Assembly: GCA_019634615.1 (NCBI GenBank)
Contig: JAHCAZ010000014.1
Span: 1 to 64,000 of the forward strand
Direction of reading: 5' to 3'
Length of the DNA: 64,000 nt
From: Opitutaceae bacterium
GTDB lineage: Bacteria; Verrucomicrobiota; Verrucomicrobiia; Opitutales; Opitutaceae
Part shown: positions 26,057 through 34,383 of the stretch, piece after piece
Numbering within the stretch: the stretch's first letter is position 1
Layout of the letters: each line of letters starts with the position of its first letter
Notes under the pieces: model-generated
Seen by the model: only the letters and a program-made list of their open reading frames with translations
Told to the model about the DNA's origin: nothing
Databases searched by the model: none
Translations under genes and position numbers: made by a program

Positions 26057-28216
26057 ATGTCGCCCCCGGTTCCGGCCTACCTGCGGCTGCGCCGCTTTCT
26101 TCCGCTTTGGTTGCTCGCCTGCCTCGCCGGGACCCTGGCGGCTGCGCCGGTGTTGGACATCACGCGCACCGCCACGCCACCGGTAATCGACGGCGTCCTC
26201 GATGATCCGGCCTGGACCGCAGCCGCCCACAGCGAAGCCTTTCGGCAGGTGTCGCCGCTCGAGAACGAGGCGCCCACCGAGCGCACCGAGTTTTGGGTCA
26301 CGTATGACGCCGACCATCTCTACGTCGCCGTGCGCTGCCATGACTCGGCGGGGCTCGCCGGCATCAGCGCCTATTCACTGCAGCGCGACCAGGACAACGA
26401 TTCCGACGACATCGTCGGCATCATCCTCGACACCTTTCGCCGGCAGAGCGACGGCTACTACTTCGGCCTCAGCGCGGCCGGCGGGCAGATCGACGGGCTC
26501 GTCCAGGACAAGGATCAGGCCAACGACGACTGGGACGGCCTCTGGCACGGCCGCGTCACGCGGGATGCCGGCGGCTGGAGCGCCGAGTTCTCCCTCCCGC
26601 TGAAAACCCTGTCCTTCGACCCCGCCAGCGATGCCTGGGGCTTCAACGTCATGCGTGCCATCCGACGCAAGCAGGAGACCGTGCGCTGGTCCGGCTTCTC
26701 ACGTGCGCGGCCCGACGTGGCCCTGCCGGAGCTCGGCGAGATCCGCGGCCTGGCCGGCCTGCGGCAGGGCCGCGGACTCGAGCTCAAGCCCTACGCCAGC
26801 GCCACCCGCCGGTCCGATCCGCGCGCCGGGGAAAAGGGCAGCGAGTTCAAACCCGGCCTCGACGTCGTCTGGCACGCCACGCCCTCGCTCGCGGCCACGC
26901 TCACGTTCAACACCGACTTCGCCGACGCCGAGGTCGACGAGCGCCAGGTCAACCTCGGCCGCTTCCCGCTGTTCTTCCCGGAGAAGCGGTCTTTCTTCAC
27001 TCAGGATGCCTCGCTCTTCTCCTTCGGCGGCATCACCAACGATCCGGTGCCGTTCTACTCGCGCCGCATCGGCCTGGCCGCGGATGGCTCGAAAATCGAC
27101 CTGCTGGGCGGCGCCAAGGTCACCGGGCGCGCCGGACCGTGGACCATCGGCCTCCTCGACGTACAGACCGACGATCATGCCGGCATCGCGTCAAAAAATC
27201 TCTTCGTCGGCCGGGTCGCCCGGCAGTTGCTCGCCGAGTCGAGCGTCGGCCTGATCGCCACCCACGGCGACCCGCGCGGGCCGGGAAAAAACGCCCTCGT
27301 CGGTGCCGACTTCGCCTACGTCAACAGCCAGGTCGCCGGCACGAAGTCGCTGAGCATCCGCGGCTCGGCCCAGTTCACGGACTCCGACCGCGCCGGCGAC
27401 ACGGGTTCGAACCTGAACATCTGGGTCAATTTCCCGAACGAGCCGTTCTATCTCACCCACTGGTACAACCGGACCTCGGACCGTTTCGACCCCGCCCTCG
27501 GCTTCGTCGCCCGCACGGGCATCCAGGACTTCTACACCAACCAAGGCTTCAAGTGGCACCCCAAGACCCGGTTGGTCCAGACAGTGGAGATCTTCTCTGA
27601 AACCGACCACATCACGGATCTCGACTCCAACCTGCTCGATGACGGCGTCTGGCTCGGGGCGCACCTGACTAGCCCGCGGGGCGATTTCCTCAATGTCTGG
27701 GGCAGCCACCGGCGCGAAGCGTTTCTCACGCCGTTCTCGATCCGCCCTGGCATCGTGATCCCGGTGGGGAACCATGGTGGTGAGACTTTCCAGACCCGGA
27801 TCGGCACGGCCACCTCCCGCGCGGTCAGCGGTTTGATTCGCTGGCAGCATGGCGATTATCTCACCGGCCGGACCGACGACATTCAGGCCGAACTGGCCCT
27901 CCGCGTCGGCTTCCGGTTCGAATTCGATCTCTCCTCTCGCTTCCGCGACATACGCCTGCCGCAAGGCAGCTTCGTCGTCCGCACCGTCTACGCGAAATCC
28001 ATCTACAACTTCAGCCCTGACCTGCAGCTCAGCCTCCTCGGCCAGTACGACAACCTCTCGGAAACTCTCGGCATGAACTGCCGCCTGAAGTGGATCATGC
28101 AGCCCGGCGACGAGTTCTTCCTCGTGATCAACCAGGGCTACGACACCGACCGCGCCGGCCTGCGCCCCCTGGCCAACGAAATCTCGTGCAAGGGCGCTTG
28201 GACGTACCGGTACTGA
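26057..28216 (+). CDS. DUF5916-like outer-membrane protein with CBM9-like domain
   Basis: The 719-residue product has a signal peptide (RRFLPLWLLACLAGTLAAAP). An N-terminal CBM9-like beta-sandwich follows at about 33-220 (PPVIDGVLDDPAWTAA, FWVTYDADHLYVAVRCHDS, WSAEFSLPLKTLSF). The rest (about 230-719) resembles DUF5916, a predicted outer-membrane beta-barrel with FNTDFADAEVDERQVNLGRF and FFPEKRSFF. Members are widespread in Gram-negative bacteria; the substrate is unknown, though CBM9-like domains often bind sugars. It sits between the two metal-efflux units on the same strand but has no obvious metal-binding motif. It may be an unrelated passenger. Confidence 0.83.
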   Translation: MSPPVPAYLRLRRFLPLWLLACLAGTLAAAPVLDITRTATPPVIDGVLDDPAWTAAAHSEAFRQVSPLENEAPTERTEFWVTYDADHLYVAVRCHDSAGLAGISAYSLQRDQDNDSDDIVGIILDTFRRQSDGYYFGLSAAGGQIDGLVQDKDQANDDWDGLWHGRVTRDAGGWSAEFSLPLKTLSFDPASDAWGFNVMRAIRRKQETVRWSGFSRARPDVALPELGEIRGLAGLRQGRGLELKPYASATRRSDPRAGEKGSEFKPGLDVVWHATPSLAATLTFNTDFADAEVDERQVNLGRFPLFFPEKRSFFTQDASLFSFGGITNDPVPFYSRRIGLAADGSKIDLLGGAKVTGRAGPWTIGLLDVQTDDHAGIASKNLFVGRVARQLLAESSVGLIATHGDPRGPGKNALVGADFAYVNSQVAGTKSLSIRGSAQFTDSDRAGDTGSNLNIWVNFPNEPFYLTHWYNRTSDRFDPALGFVARTGIQDFYTNQGFKWHPKTRLVQTVEIFSETDHITDLDSNLLDDGVWLGAHLTSPRGDFLNVWGSHRREAFLTPFSIRPGIVIPVGNHGGETFQTRIGTATSRAVSGLIRWQHGDYLTGRTDDIQAELALRVGFRFEFDLSSRFRDIRLPQGSFVVRTVYAKSIYNFSPDLQLSLLGQYDNLSETLGMNCRLKWIMQPGDEFFLVINQGYDTDRAGLRPLANEISCKGAWTYRY

Positions 28217-28222
28217 GGCGGG

Positions 28223-28293
28223 GAACGCTGATCTGCGCTGATCGACGCTAGTCCTTTTTTTGCATCAGCGTGGATCAGCGCAGATCAGCGTTC
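28223..28293. repeat. Family D inverted repeat with a T-rich loop
   Basis: GAACGCTGATCTGCGCTGAT (from 28223) pairs with ...ATCAGCGCAGATCAGCGTTC (to 28293). The loop contains seven consecutive T. It starts seven bases after the stop of the DUF5916-like gene. A single arm of the same unit occurs at 61311-61343. Confidence 0.8.
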
Positions 28294-28356
28294 GTGTCAT
28301 TTCCGGCGCTTGACACCCCGACCCTGTGGGCGACTGTTCCCGCCGTGCAATGCTGC

Positions 28357-28740
28357 GTGAAGTTCGTCTCGCTGCTCCTGCTGGCGCTCTGGCTGCCGGT
28401 CACGCTGCATTGCCAGCTCGAGGCGGCCGATCTTTGGCCGGAGCACGACGACCATGCCGCCACGGCGTGCTGCACGCCTCAGCAAGGATGCATGAAGGAT
28501 GCCTGCGGCGTCCTGGAAGGCGATGCCCTCCGCACCGCCGACAACTTCACGCGAGGCCCGCTGCCGGTGCCTTTTGTCTGCCTTTGCCTGATCTGTTTCC
28601 GCCCGGCCGAGCCGGTGATCCTCGCCGCCCCCGTGCCGGAGCAGGTGGCTTTTCGTCAGGCCCTCGCGTGGGTCCCAACCTGGCATTTTGCCCGCCGGGC
28701 CGCGCCCTGGTCGGGCGCCCCTTCGCTGACTGTCGCCTGA
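28357..28740 (+). CDS. Small secreted Cys-containing protein preceding the second efflux operon
   Basis: From GTG 28357 the product has 127 residues: a signal peptide (KFVSLLLLALWLPVTLHC), then a His/Cys segment (EHDDHAATACCTPQQGCMKDACG), a second hydrophobic stretch with CLCLICF, and a tail rich in Ala/Pro. I recognise no family. The start is uncertain; GTG 28345 is an alternative, and the frame is open to 28270 inside a repeat. Position and composition parallel the secreted Cys-rich protein at 16407, so both may be periplasmic metal binders belonging to their efflux operons. Confidence 0.55.
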   Translation: MKFVSLLLLALWLPVTLHCQLEAADLWPEHDDHAATACCTPQQGCMKDACGVLEGDALRTADNFTRGPLPVPFVCLCLICFRPAEPVILAAPVPEQVAFRQALAWVPTWHFARRAAPWSGAPSLTVA

Positions 28741-28760
28741 TCAGTCCCTGCGCGGACTGA
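28741..28760 (+). terminator. Hairpin after the small secreted protein gene
   Basis: TCAGTCC and GGACTGA form a perfect seven-base-pair stem around CTGCGC, immediately after the TGA stop. There is no T-tract, so it may be an attenuator or RNA-processing stem rather than a full terminator. Confidence 0.4.
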
Positions 28761-28774
28761 CGGCCTACTGTTCC

Positions 28775-28793
28775 CACGGTGCGTCGCACCGTG
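28775..28793. promoter_or_regulatory. Perfect dyad upstream of the outer-membrane factor gene
   Basis: CACGGTGCG-T-CGCACCGTG is a perfect nine-base inverted repeat with a one-base centre, 54 bases before the ATG of the TolC-like gene. Size and position suit an operator, but it could also be a short genomic repeat. Confidence 0.4.
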
Positions 28794-28847
28794 TACCTGC
28801 CGCGGACCGATGTGTCCGGGCTTCTGCCATTACCCTTCCTTTCCGTC

Positions 28848-30125
28848 ATGACCTTTTCCCCTTCCCTCGTCCGCCCGCTCTGCGGGCTTCTCCTGCTGAC
28901 CGGCCTCCTGCGCGCGGAGCCGGCCGCCGCGCCGGTTCCCCTGGAGGAACTGGTCGCGGACATCCTCGCGCAACATCCCGAGCTCGGCTTTTACGAGGCC
29001 GAGATCACCGCCGCCCGGGCCGGTGTGCGCACCGCCGGCGCCCGCGCCAATCCCGAGCTCGCGCTCGACCTCGGCCGCCGGCGCGTCACCGATCCTGCCG
29101 GCGTGCTGGCCGGGGAAGGCACCGCCTGGGGCGTGTCGGTCACCCAGACTTTCGAGTGGCCCGGGCGGATCGCGCTGCGCAAGGCGCTGGCCAGCCAGCA
29201 GGTCGAGCTCGCCGAGCTCGGCCTCGCCCGCTACCGCGCCGCGCTCGCCGCCCGCGCCCGGCAACTCGCCTTCAATCTTCACGCTGCCGGTGAGAAGAGC
29301 GCCGCCGTGCGCGAGGTCGCCGACCGCTTCGCCGCCCTCAAGGCGATCTTTCTCGCCCGCGAACCCGCCGGGCTCACGCCCCTGCTCGAGACCCGCGTCA
29401 TCGAGGCGCAGGAGCTCGCCCTGCAGCGCCGCGCCACCGCCGCCGCCCTCGCGGCCAATGCCGCTCTCGTGGAGCTAAACCAACTGCGCGGCCAACCCGC
29501 GACGGCACCTCTCCAAGTGACCGTCGCCGCCAGCCGGCCGCAAACCGCGCCCGCCGCGGCGGAACTGCTCGCCGCCGCCCGTGAGCACAACTTCGACTTC
29601 CGTGCCCGCCGCGTCGAACTGGAACAGCAGGGCTTCGTCGTCCAGCTTGCACGCCACGAGCGCAACCCCGGCTTCAGCGTGAGCCCCTATTACTCGCAGG
29701 CCCGGGCCGGTGACAAGGAGCAGAACTTCGGCATCGGTCTCTCCCTTCCCCTGCCCACTCCGGCTGGCAGCGCCGCGACCGATGCCGCCCGCGCCCGCCA
29801 TCGTCAGGCCGAGGTCGCCGTCGTCGTCGCCGAACGCGAACTCGAGCGCGCCGTCCTCACCGCCGCGCAGGCCTACGCGGCCAAGGTCGCGGAAATGCAG
29901 CGCTGGGCGCCCGACGCCGTGGAGCAGTTCCGCGAAGCCGCCGCCCTCGCCGACCGGCATTACCGTCTCGGCGCCGTGCCCATCGGCACCTACGTCGAGC
30001 TCCAATCGAGCTACCTCGACGCCGTCGAGGCCCTGCTCGACACCCAGGCCGAGGCCCTCGCGGCCGCCCTCGAACTCAACCAACTCACCGGCCTCGACCT
30101 CGGCCGCCTCGGAGTCACGCCATGA
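28848..30125 (+). CDS. TolC/CusC-family outer-membrane efflux channel
   Basis: The 425-residue product has a signal peptide (RPLCGLLLLTGLLRAEP) and the long helical repeats of outer-membrane factors: LVADILAQHPELGFYEAEI..., TQTFEWPGRIALRKALA, and a second repeat ending RHYRLGAVPIGTYVELQSSYLDAVEAL-like. This matches CzcC/CusC family channels. It is the only outer-membrane factor in the island, so it may serve both RND pumps. The stop TGA overlaps the ATG of the mini-adaptor gene (ATGA), indicating translational coupling. ATG 28848 fits the signal peptide. Confidence 0.9.
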   Translation: MTFSPSLVRPLCGLLLLTGLLRAEPAAAPVPLEELVADILAQHPELGFYEAEITAARAGVRTAGARANPELALDLGRRRVTDPAGVLAGEGTAWGVSVTQTFEWPGRIALRKALASQQVELAELGLARYRAALAARARQLAFNLHAAGEKSAAVREVADRFAALKAIFLAREPAGLTPLLETRVIEAQELALQRRATAAALAANAALVELNQLRGQPATAPLQVTVAASRPQTAPAAAELLAAAREHNFDFRARRVELEQQGFVVQLARHERNPGFSVSPYYSQARAGDKEQNFGIGLSLPLPTPAGSAATDAARARHRQAEVAVVVAERELERAVLTAAQAYAAKVAEMQRWAPDAVEQFREAAALADRHYRLGAVPIGTYVELQSSYLDAVEALLDTQAEALAAALELNQLTGLDLGRLGVTP

Positions 30126-30580
30126 AGACACTTTTTCCGTTGATCCCGCTCGCGCTGCTCGCCGCCGTTCTCGCTGGGTGCAGCCCCACCCACGCCGAGG
30201 ATGACCACGAGCACGCCGCCGAGGCCACCGCAGCCCACTACAAAGAGGGCCACGGTGTCCGCCTTTCACCCACCGCCGCCGCCTTCGTGGGCCTGGCCAC
30301 CGCGGAGGTCGCGGTTCAATCCGTCGGTGCCGCCGGCGAGGTTCCCGCCATCCCCGTCGCCGCGCTCCTGCGCACGGTCAAGGGCGACTTCGTCTTCGTG
30401 GCCAACGGCGAATGGTTTCTCCGCACCCCCGTGACGGTCGGTGCCGCCCACGGCGATTGGCTCGAGATCCGCGAAGGCCTCTACGAGGGCGACATCGTGG
30501 TCAGCGCCGGCGCCCAGGCCCTCTGGCTCGCGGAGCTCCAGGCCGTCAACGGAGGCGTCGGCTGCGCCGACGGACACTGA
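30122..30580 (+). CDS. Mini-adaptor lipoprotein lacking the lipoyl and hairpin domains
   Basis: The 152-residue product is a lipoprotein (lipobox LAGC, cysteine 20). After a His/Asp/Glu-rich stretch (EDDHEHAAEATAAHYKEGH) comes HGVRLSPTAAAFVGLATAEV, resembling the N-terminal part of CzcB adaptors. It is joined directly to VPAIPVAALLRTVKGDFVFV...VGAAHGDWLEIREGLYEGDIVV, resembling their C-terminal membrane-proximal domain. The 200 or more residues that normally form the lipoyl, alpha-hairpin and barrel parts are missing. The frame is intact and overlaps both neighbours (ATGA with the channel gene, TGATG with the pump gene), so it does not look like a decaying gene. How it would bridge pump and channel is unclear. 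Confidence 0.78.
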   Translation: MKTLFPLIPLALLAAVLAGCSPTHAEDDHEHAAEATAAHYKEGHGVRLSPTAAAFVGLATAEVAVQSVGAAGEVPAIPVAALLRTVKGDFVFVANGEWFLRTPVTVGAAHGDWLEIREGLYEGDIVVSAGAQALWLAELQAVNGGVGCADGH

Positions 30581-33500
30581 TGCTCAACCGCATCATCGAC
30601 TTCTCCCTGCAGCGGCGGGGCTTCGTGATCTTCGCCACGCTGCTCCTCGTGGTCGCGGGCGTGTGGTCCGCCACGCGCGTCGCCATCGACGCGGTCCCCG
30701 ACATCACCAGCCCGCAGGTCCAGATCAACACCCCGGTCGCCGCCCTCGCTCCCGAGGAAACCGAGACCCTCGTCACCGTCCCCATCGAGATGGAGATGTC
30801 GGGCCTCCCGGGCCTGACCGAACTGCGCTCGCTCTCGAAGTTCGGCCTGTCGCAGGTGACGATGACCTTCCACGACGGAGCCGACATCTACCGTTTGCGG
30901 CAGCTCGTGACCGAGCGGCTCGCCCACGCGCAGGAACGCCTCCCCGCCGGCATCGTGCCCAGCCTCGCCCCGATCAGCACCGGGTTGGGCGAAATCGTCT
31001 ACTACACCGTCCGCTACCGGGCCGATGCCGCGGATCGTCCGGCCGACCGTGCCGACCAATTGCGCGCCCTGCGGCAACTGCACGACTTCACGATCAAGCC
31101 GCTCCTCCGCGCCACGCCCGGCCTCGCCGAGGTCAACGCCATCGGCGGCTACGAGCGGCAGATCGTGATCGAGCCCGATCCGCGCAAACTGACCGACGCC
31201 GGCGTGAGCTTCGACCAGCTCGCCGAGATCGTCGCCCGCAGCACCGAGAACGCCGGTGGCGGCCTGCTCGAGCTTGGGGCCGAGGCCATTGTCGTCCGGG
31301 CCGACACCCGGGTTCGCACGCTGGAGGACCTGGCCAACCTGCCCGTCAAATTCGTCGGCGCCGCCCACCCGCTGCTCGTCCGCGATCTCGCCTCGGTCGG
31401 CATCGGCTCGGCCGTGCGCACCGGCGCCTCGACCGAGGATGGCGAGGAGACCGTGACCGGCGCCGCCGTGATGCTCGCCGGCGAGAACAGCCGCCTCGTG
31501 GCCCGCGCAGCGGTCGCCCGCCTCGAGGAAATCCAGGAGAAGCTGCCGCCCGGCATCGAGCTGCGCTTGGTCTACGACCGCTCCGACCTGGTGCACCGCA
31601 CCATCCGCACGGTGAGCACCAACCTCTTCGAGGGCGCCGTGCTCGTGGCCGCCATTCTCTTCGCCCTGCTCGGCCACTGGCGCGCCGCGCTGATCGTGAC
31701 CCTCGCGATCCCGCTCGCTTTTCTCTTTATGCTCACCGGCATGGCGCAGGGTCGGATCAGCGCCAACATCATGAGCCTGGGCGCGATCGACTTCGGCCTG
31801 ATCGTGGACGGCTCGATCGTGATGGTGGAGCACATCCTCCGCCGGCTTTCCGGCCGACAGCAGGACCTCGGCCGGCCGCTCGCGCCGGCGGAGCGGCTTG
31901 CCGAGGTGCGCACGGCGGCCCACGAGGTCGCGCGGCCGATGTTCTTCGGCGTCCTGATCATCTTGCTCGTCTATGTCCCCGTCCTCGCCCTGTCGGGCAT
32001 CGAGGGGAAGATGTTCCGGCCCATGGCGCTGGCGGTGATGCTGGCCATCGGCGGCGCCCTGGCGCTGGCGCTGACCCTGATGCCGGTGCTGTGCGCCCGG
32101 TTCCTCACCGGCGGCCTGAACCATCGCGAAAGCTGGCTCATCCGGGTCGCCCGCGCCGTCTATACGCCCCTGCTCGGTTGGGCGCTGCGGGCGCGCACCC
32201 TCGTCGTCGCGGGGTCCATCGTGCTGATTGCGGTCGCCGGCTGGCAGTTCTCGCGCCTCGGCGCCGAGTTCATCCCGCAGCTCGACGAGGGCGCGATCGC
32301 GATCCAGATGATCCGCGGCAACAGTGTCGGCCTCGCCGCCTCCGTCGATCTGCAGCGCCGTTCCGAGCGGCTCCTGCGCGAGAAGTTCCCCGAGGTCAGC
32401 CATGTGTTCGCGCGGCTTGGCACGGCCGAGATTGCAATGGATCCGATGGGGCCCAACACCTCCGACACCTACGTCTTCTTCCACCCGCGCAGCACCTGGC
32501 GGACGATCAACGGCCGGACCGTGACCAGGGCGGAGCTGGTGGAACTCATCCGGGACGAACTCGCCGCCACCATTCCGGGCCAGACGTACCTCTTCACGCA
32601 GCCCGTGCAGCTCCGGTTCAACGAGATCATGGCCGGGGCGCGGGCCGATCTCTCCCTCAAGATCTACGGCGACGATTTCGCCGAGCTCGAGCGCCTCGCC
32701 GCCGCCGCCCGCGACGTGCTGCGAGGGATCCCGGGCGGGGGTGACGTGGAGTTCGACGCCCTCGGTCGCCTGCCCGTGCTCGAGGTCACGGCGCAACGGG
32801 CGAACCTGCAGAAGCTCAATCTCCACGCCGACGAGATCAACCGCGTCGTCGCCACCGCCCTCGGCGGTCGCGAGGCCGGCACGCTGCCGGAGGGCAGCCG
32901 GCAGATCCCGGTTGTCGTGCGCCTGCCGGAAACGCGCCGGCTCGACGTGGCCGCACTCGGCGACCTGCCGGTGCGGACCGACGAGGATGACGGCGTGCAG
33001 GTGCCGCTGCGCCGGCTGGCCGACCTCGCGGTCGTCGACCGCATCGGGACGATCACCCGCGAGGACACCCAGCGCCGCGTGGCGATCCTCATCAACGTCC
33101 GTGGTCGCGACACCGAGGGCTTCGTGCGCGAGGCCGACGCCGCCCTGCGCCGGTCCCTGCCGCTGCCTCCGGGCTACACGTATGCCTTCGGTGGCCAGTT
33201 CGAAAACCTGCAGGCCGCCCGCGCCCGCCTGGCGCTCATCGTCCCGGCGGCGCTCGCCCTGATCTTTGGGCTGATCTACGCGACCTTCGGCAGCGCGCGG
33301 CAGGCAGCAGTCATCTTCGTCTGCGTTCCGCTGGCGGCGGTCGGCGGCATCGCGGCGCTGTGGCTGCGGGGCTTGCCGTTCACGATCCCGGCGGCGGTGG
33401 GCTTCGTCGCGCTCTCCGGCATCGCGGTGCTCAACGGCATCATGCTGTTGAGCTTCATGAACCTGCTCCGCCAGCAGGGACACAGCGTGCGCGACGCCGT

Positions 33501-33723
33501 GATCGAGGGCACCCTCACGCGCCTCCGGCCGTTGCTCATGACCGCCCTCGTCGCCTCGGTGGGCTTCGTGCCGATGGCGCTCTCGACCGGCCCCGGCGCC
33601 GAGGTGCAGCGACCACTCGCGACCGTCGTCATCGGCGGCATCGTCACCGCCACGCTGCTCACGCTCGTGGTCCTGCCGGTGCTTTACGACTGGATCGAAA
33701 GCAAAACGAACCGAACCCTTTAA
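30580..33723 (+). CDS. CzcA/CnrA-type divalent-metal RND efflux pump
   Basis: This 1047-residue inner-membrane RND pump belongs to the heavy-metal efflux group. Helix 4 reads IDFGLIVDGSIVMVEH, with the DFG...D...E acidic residues typical of CzcA/CnrA-like pumps for Zn, Co, Cd or Ni. That differs from the CusA at 18559, whose helix lacks DFG. The periplasmic segments SRLGAEFIPQLDEGAIAI and RFNEIMAGARADLSLKIYG also follow the CzcA pattern and lack the CusA methionines. Which metal is carried cannot be decided. Start ATG 30580 overlaps the mini-adaptor stop. The TAA stop is the first part of a family B repeat. Confidence 0.93.
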   Translation: MLNRIIDFSLQRRGFVIFATLLLVVAGVWSATRVAIDAVPDITSPQVQINTPVAALAPEETETLVTVPIEMEMSGLPGLTELRSLSKFGLSQVTMTFHDGADIYRLRQLVTERLAHAQERLPAGIVPSLAPISTGLGEIVYYTVRYRADAADRPADRADQLRALRQLHDFTIKPLLRATPGLAEVNAIGGYERQIVIEPDPRKLTDAGVSFDQLAEIVARSTENAGGGLLELGAEAIVVRADTRVRTLEDLANLPVKFVGAAHPLLVRDLASVGIGSAVRTGASTEDGEETVTGAAVMLAGENSRLVARAAVARLEEIQEKLPPGIELRLVYDRSDLVHRTIRTVSTNLFEGAVLVAAILFALLGHWRAALIVTLAIPLAFLFMLTGMAQGRISANIMSLGAIDFGLIVDGSIVMVEHILRRLSGRQQDLGRPLAPAERLAEVRTAAHEVARPMFFGVLIILLVYVPVLALSGIEGKMFRPMALAVMLAIGGALALALTLMPVLCARFLTGGLNHRESWLIRVARAVYTPLLGWALRARTLVVAGSIVLIAVAGWQFSRLGAEFIPQLDEGAIAIQMIRGNSVGLAASVDLQRRSERLLREKFPEVSHVFARLGTAEIAMDPMGPNTSDTYVFFHPRSTWRTINGRTVTRAELVELIRDELAATIPGQTYLFTQPVQLRFNEIMAGARADLSLKIYGDDFAELERLAAAARDVLRGIPGGGDVEFDALGRLPVLEVTAQRANLQKLNLHADEINRVVATALGGREAGTLPEGSRQIPVVVRLPETRRLDVAALGDLPVRTDEDDGVQVPLRRLADLAVVDRIGTITREDTQRRVAILINVRGRDTEGFVREADAALRRSLPLPPGYTYAFGGQFENLQAARARLALIVPAALALIFGLIYATFGSARQAAVIFVCVPLAAVGGIAALWLRGLPFTIPAAVGFVALSGIAVLNGIMLLSFMNLLRQQGHSVRDAVIEGTLTRLRPLLMTALVASVGFVPMALSTGPGAEVQRPLATVVIGGIVTATLLTLVVLPVLYDWIESKTNRTL

Positions 33724-33893
33724 CCACGGATTTCACGGATGACACGGATATAGCGAATGAAGCCGGGAGAGATGGCCAAAAAAGGCACAGAAGGCGCAAA
33801 AGCAGGACCCAAATTCTGTGCCTTTTGCGCCTCTTGTGGCCATCCCACCATGCTCCATCCGCCGGATCCGTGAAATCCGTGTAATCCGTGGTT
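33722..33893. repeat. Family B inverted repeat after the CzcA-like gene
   Basis: The outer arms are AACCACGGATTTCACGGAT... and ...ATCCGTGTAATCCGTGGTT. The inner arms are GGCCAAAAAAGGCACAGAAGG and CTGTGCCTTTTGCGCCTC...GGCC. The two nested pairs give a cruciform-like structure of about 170 bases. The first bases (TAA) are the stop codon of the pump gene. Related copies: 39818-39992, 42921-43134 and 44099-44287. Confidence 0.85.
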
Positions 33894-33907
33894 CAAAAAC
33901 GATCCCT

Positions 33908-34342
33908 ATGAAAACAATAACCATCCTGATTTCCTTCCTCCTTGCGGTCGCGGCCGCCAGCGCAGCCGAAACGACAGTCGCAGGTCCCAAGGGCGGGCGG
34001 ATGTTGATCGCCCACCCGGTTCGGGCCGAGTTCTTCGTCACGACCGAGCGCCGGGTCGAGCTCTCATTCTTTGATGAAGCGGGTAAAACGGTTTCACCGG
34101 GTACCACCGCCGTGACCGTGACCGCCGAAACCACGGGCGGTCGCGTGGCCGTGCCGCTCGTGTCGCAGGACGCCACGCTCGTGTCGGTCGAGCCGCTGCC
34201 GCCAGGCGACCCCTACCGCGTCGTGGTGCAGGTGCGGTCCGCGCCGGGCGCTCGACCGAGCAACTTCCGGATCGAGCTCAATCTCCACGAATGCGGCGAG
34301 TGCCAGCGGGCGGAATACGCCTGCACCTGCGCCAGCCACTAG
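33908..34342 (+). CDS. Small secreted metal-island protein with a Cys-rich end
   Basis: The 144-residue product has a signal peptide (MKTITILISFLLAVAAASA) and a beta-rich body beginning VAGPKGGRMLIAHPVRAEFFV. It ends HECGECQRAEYACTCASH, with five cysteines and two histidines in the last 20 residues. The opening GG(R)ML...aEFfV pattern is shared with the His-rich lipoprotein at 36337 ([18 protein letters not shown]), suggesting one fold. I recognise no named family. Probably a periplasmic metal-binding partner of the efflux operon upstream. Start ATG 33908 lies 15 bases after a family B repeat. Confidence 0.72.
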   Translation: MKTITILISFLLAVAAASAAETTVAGPKGGRMLIAHPVRAEFFVTTERRVELSFFDEAGKTVSPGTTAVTVTAETTGGRVAVPLVSQDATLVSVEPLPPGDPYRVVVQVRSAPGARPSNFRIELNLHECGECQRAEYACTCASH

Positions 34343-34383
34343 GGAGCTTGCGCGGCGGAACGGGTTGGCGAACATCGCCGGCG

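Noticed and set aside
30122-30580. The mini-adaptor as a pseudogene of a full CzcB
   Set aside because: The frame is intact with a proper lipoprotein signal and overlaps both neighbours; no leftover lipoyl or hairpin coding sequence lies in any frame of the adjacent genes.
30481-33483. 1000-codon minus-strand open frame opposite the CzcA-like pump
   Set aside because: Antisense shadow. The plus strand encodes an intact RND pump with all family motifs.
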